A stretch of 64,000 nucleotides of DNA. Source: Hyphomicrobiales bacterium. GTDB taxonomy: Bacteria; Pseudomonadota; Alphaproteobacteria; Rhizobiales; Rhizobiaceae. Location of the stretch: NCBI GenBank assembly GCA_900467185.1, contig UBPA01000003.1, positions 682,001 to 746,000 on the forward strand. The letters are read 5' to 3'. Within the stretch, counting starts at the first letter, position 1, and every line of letters begins with the position of its first letter. The position numbers and the translations under genes are program-made. The notes below the pieces were generated by a model, which had not been told where the DNA came from, did not search any database, and saw only the letters and a program-made list of their open reading frames with translations. This document shows, piece after piece, positions 61,691 through 64,000 of this stretch.

Positions 61691-62143
61691 TCAGTTCAGG
61701 AGCAGAATGGAGCCGTTGAGGAGCATGGCGAACGAGACCCAGGCGGCATAGGGAGCGAAGAGCCATGCGGACAGGCGGTCCTGCCGCCAGGAGACGGCGA
61801 TGAAGGCGTAGACCGAGATCAGCAGAGCGAGGATGACGATCAGCGCCAGAGCGATCTCGTGAAAGCCGAAGAACAGCGGCGACCAAGCGAAGTTGAACAG
61901 CATCTGGGCACCCCAGAAGCGCATGGCGCGCGAGCGCCGATGGTGCAGAAAGGTGCGGGCGCCGACATATCCGATGATCACGTAGAGCGTGGTCCAGACC
62001 GGCGCGAAGATCCAGTTCGGCGGGTTGAACGGCGGCTTCTGCAGCGACTGGTACCATTCTCCGGGGATATTGTTGATCCCGATGAGAAGGCCGCAGGCGA
62101 CAACGGCGACGATGAAGAGAGCATAAGTCAGGCTTGGGCGCAT
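61691..62143 (-). CDS. tspO: TspO/MBR family protein
   Basis: Five-helix membrane protein of 150 residues of the tryptophan-rich sensory protein family. It shows the family pattern PPFNPPNWIFAPVWTTLYV, NFAWSPLFFGFHEIALALIV and YAAWVSFAMLLNGSILLLN. In Rhodobacter and Sinorhizobium TspO binds tetrapyrroles and modulates oxygen- or stress-dependent gene expression. It stands alone, with no operon partner visible. Confidence 0.92.
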   Translation of the reverse strand: MRPSLTYALFIVAVVACGLLIGINNIPGEWYQSLQKPPFNPPNWIFAPVWTTLYVIIGYVGARTFLHHRRSRAMRFWGAQMLFNFAWSPLFFGFHEIALALIVILALLISVYAFIAVSWRQDRLSAWLFAPYAAWVSFAMLLNGSILLLN

Positions 62144-62299
62144 GAGGGTCCGATCGAGGGAATGTCCAGCCGGAGCGTGAAGGCTTCGGGACCGACCGGA
62201 CAGCTGCGAAACTCGGCTGGGGATTCCGGCAAGCGAGGTCGAAGGAAAATTAGGGCAGAGCCCGGCGGTTTACAGGGAGATGCCGCGGCATAGAGTTTG

Positions 62300-63409
62300 T
62301 CAGGTCGGGCGGGTGCGGACGATATGCTGGTCCCAGGCGATCGGGCTGGTCCTTCCCGCAAAGCTGCCGCCATAGGAGGAGACCGCAAAACCCGGGCCCT
62401 GCGCCGGCGCGATGCCGGCGGCATCGGCAAGCCGGTCCAGCCGGACGACGGCGCCGGTGCGCGCGTCCACGGTGACGACCGCCCCGCCTTTCGGGGAGGC
62501 GAGCCCGACCAGGCCCTGCCCGCGATGGACCGCGATGGCACCCACATAATTGGCGAGCGCCGCGGAGGCTTCGTCGGGCAGGTCGAGAAAGCGAATGTCC
62601 TCGCCGGGCGCAAAGACGCCGGCGACAGGCGGGCGGTCATTGCGGGGCCCCTCATACTGGCAGGCAAACCAGATCCGGCCGGTCGCATCGATATCCACAT
62701 GCCGGGTCGAGAGCTGCCGAAGATGCGGTGGCATGACGTGACGTTCGACCAGACGACCGGTCGCCGTTTCGATGAGCGCCAGTGACGGCTCCATGTGATC
62801 GAGGTTCAGCTTGGTCCGCCCGAAGTCCGGATGCGTCTCGATGCCGCCATTGGCGACCACCAGCAGGCGCCCGTCCGGCGACAGTGTCATGTCGTGCGGG
62901 CCGATGCCATGGGTCGGGAATTCGCCGATGCGGCGGAAGCCGTCCGTGCCGTCATAGACGCCGATCATGCCGCGATTGGCGGCGAAGTCGTTCTCCGTCG
63001 CATACAGCAGCCGGCCATCCGCCGAGAAGCAGCCATGCCCGAAGAAGTGCCGCCCCTCGCTGGCGGTGACGATGACGGGTCTGCCCGGCGCGGCTGCGTC
63101 GAGGATCATCGCGAAGGTCCCCGGGCGACGGGCAAAGGCGACGGTGCGGCCCGACACCGGCGAATGCGCCAGGCCATGGGCGCGATCCGGCAGGGCGTGA
63201 CGGTCGATGACCTCGCCTTCCTCGGAGACGGTGGCGATGCCGTAGGACCCATCACCGGCCCGGAAGGCGGAGGCGAACACGGCGTCCGTCCGGGAGAGGG
63301 CGGCGGCGGACGCAGGCGAGAGGGACGCCGCCCAGGCGGCGCCGACCATGGAGAGAAAGGCTCGCCTGTCGAGAAGATCCGCGCGCGCGCGTCTGCCGGA
63401 AAGCGTCAT
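62300..63409 (-). CDS. DUF1513 domain protein (Tat-exported beta-propeller-like)
   Basis: A 369-residue exported protein. The N terminus has a twin-arginine-type signal (DRRAFLSMVGAAWAASLSPA). The rest resembles a beta-propeller of repeated strands (GHGCFSADGRLLYATENDF, GIGPHDMTLSPDGRLLVVAN, LSTRHVDIDATGRIWFACQY). DUF1513 genes typically follow imelysin and di-heme oxidoreductase-like genes in Rhizobiales, a putative periplasmic iron-related cluster. It starts 12 bases after the imelysin gene ends. Confidence 0.88.
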   Translation of the reverse strand: MTLSGRRARADLLDRRAFLSMVGAAWAASLSPASAAALSRTDAVFASAFRAGDGSYGIATVSEEGEVIDRHALPDRAHGLAHSPVSGRTVAFARRPGTFAMILDAAAPGRPVIVTASEGRHFFGHGCFSADGRLLYATENDFAANRGMIGVYDGTDGFRRIGEFPTHGIGPHDMTLSPDGRLLVVANGGIETHPDFGRTKLNLDHMEPSLALIETATGRLVERHVMPPHLRQLSTRHVDIDATGRIWFACQYEGPRNDRPPVAGVFAPGEDIRFLDLPDEASAALANYVGAIAVHRGQGLVGLASPKGGAVVTVDARTGAVVRLDRLADAAGIAPAQGPGFAVSSYGGSFAGRTSPIAWDQHIVRTRPT

Positions 63410-63421
63410 GGCTCGGTCCCG

Positions 63422-64000
63422 TCAATCGCCATCGGCAAAGGAGAAACCGGCGCCGAGCCCGATCGCGGCACCGAAATCCATGTTCAGCCGTTGCAGCAGA
63501 TCGTTGGCGTTGCGCAGGACGAGAAGCAGTTTCGCGCGTTCGGCCGGGTCCATCAGCGCCGCGTCGATCGGCTGATCGACGGCATCGGCCGAGGCGATGA
63601 GATCGTTGAAGACGATGTCGATCGAGGCAGCGATCGACTGCTTGTCGGCCGGCAGAAGCGCCCGCATGCCGGCGGTATCGAACAGGGCCTTGAGGCCACG
63701 CGCATTGCCGGCAACGGACTCCATCGTTTCGCCGGAGCGCCAGTACACGGCAAGCCTAGGGTGGCCCGCTGACGGCACAGGGGTGATGGCGCCGGCAAAG
63801 ACCGGGCGCAGGCGCTGGTCGCGCAGGCTTTCCACGCCATGGACAAGGATGCCGAGAAGTTCGGTCGCGGCCTCTCCCTGCGTGCGGTAGAGCGGATTGT
63901 CCGGCCCCGGTGCCTTCCACGCGGCCTGTACCCCCTGCGGGTTTTCCCAGGCAGCACTCAGCTCCGCAGCGACGCTTGTCAGGTTCTCGGCGATAGCGCG
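63422..64000 (-). CDS. Imelysin family protein, truncated by the window edge
   Basis: The C-terminal 192 residues of an imelysin-like (M75) periplasmic protein; the reading frame runs off the window at 64000 with no start codon inside that I trust (a GTG at 63835 is internal). Motifs seen: AAWKAPGPDNPLYRTQGEAA, ILVHGVESLRDQRLRP and RSGETMESVAGNARGLKAL, the last being a typical imelysin stretch. Family members are iron-regulated and thought to bind metal through a GxHxxE motif that would lie upstream of this fragment. Coupled with the DUF1513 gene. Confidence 0.87.
   Translation of the reverse strand, partial: RAIAENLTSVAAELSAAWENPQGVQAAWKAPGPDNPLYRTQGEAATELLGILVHGVESLRDQRLRPVFAGAITPVPSAGHPRLAVYWRSGETMESVAGNARGLKALFDTAGMRALLPADKQSIAASIDIVFNDLIASADAVDQPIDAALMDPAERAKLLLVLRNANDLLQRLNMDFGAAIGLGAGFSFADGD

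Overview
The window looks like chromosomal DNA of an alphaproteobacterium of the Rhizobiaceae (Rhizobium/Agrobacterium and relatives). The main reasons are the gene order lptC-lptA-lptB-rpoN-hpf-ptsN, the pair hrcA-grpE divergent from rph, a C-terminally acidic IHF beta next to sppA, high GC with dense coding on both strands, and family members typical of Rhizobiales (DUF6074, DUF2934, DUF1513 next to imelysin). I see no tRNA, rRNA, insertion sequence, phage or CRISPR array.

Layout. 0-8.4 kb: housekeeping block with an orphan CoxG, lapA-like, ihfB and sppA on the minus strand, then the LPS transport genes lptCAB, sigma-54 (rpoN), long ribosome hibernation factor (hpf) and EIIA-Ntr (ptsN). 8.5-10.6 kb: a short-chain dehydrogenase followed by an aldonolactone-oxidase-like flavoprotein. 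10.6-17.1 kb: grpE, hrcA, rph, a VOC protein, rdgB, hemW and an M29 aminopeptidase. 17.2-29.6 kb: a capsule-type (KPS/K-antigen-like) polysaccharide locus. One minus-strand run holds two pyruvyl transferases, a Wza/KpsD-like exporter, a KpsE-like protein and a KpsM-like permease. A divergent plus-strand run holds a glycosyltransferase, a KpsT-like ATPase with degenerate catalytic motifs, a KpsC/KpsS-like Kdo transferase, a second glycosyltransferase and an unknown protein. A third pyruvyl transferase faces them. 29.8-37.7 kb: a class III nucleotide cyclase, then a GntR/FCD regulator divergent from a D-apiose catabolic operon (RuBisCO-like OiaX, kinase OiaK, dehydrogenase ApsD, lactonase ApnL). 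A 15-bp sequence occurs identically in front of oiaX and in front of apsD and is a good operator candidate. 37.8-41.4 kb: gamma-glutamyltransferase and an MhqD/MhqO-like hydrolase and ring-cleaving dioxygenase pair with an MhqR-like palindrome upstream. 41.4-47.2 kb: treZ, glgX and glgA for alpha-glucan and trehalose metabolism. 47.4-53.3 kb: small unknown proteins, a TetR regulator with a palindromic operator, pncB, and a DeoR-tpiA2-rpiB trio like the eryR-eryH-eryI part of rhizobial and Brucella erythritol loci. 53.3-64 kb: a Zn/Cd/Pb-type P1B ATPase with a MerR-type promoter, a 2H phosphoesterase, ybaK, an ArsC-like protein, an M14-type deacylase, guaA, a nucleosidase with a thioesterase, tspO, a DUF1513 protein and a truncated imelysin gene at the window edge.

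How genes work together. LptC, LptA and LptB belong to the LPS transport machine. HPF and PtsN follow RpoN as in most proteobacteria. The apiose genes convert D-apiose to D-apionolactone (ApsD), then D-apionate (ApnL), and after an oxidoisomerase step not encoded here, to 3-oxo-isoapionate 4-phosphate (OiaK) and central metabolites (OiaX). The DeoR-tpiA2-rpiB trio would isomerise tetrulose and tetrose phosphates. TreZ, GlgX and GlgA act on alpha-1,4-glucan. The points most worth following up are the degenerate KpsT, the three-pyruvyltransferase capsule locus, the shared apiose operator, and several clear palindromic regulator sites.
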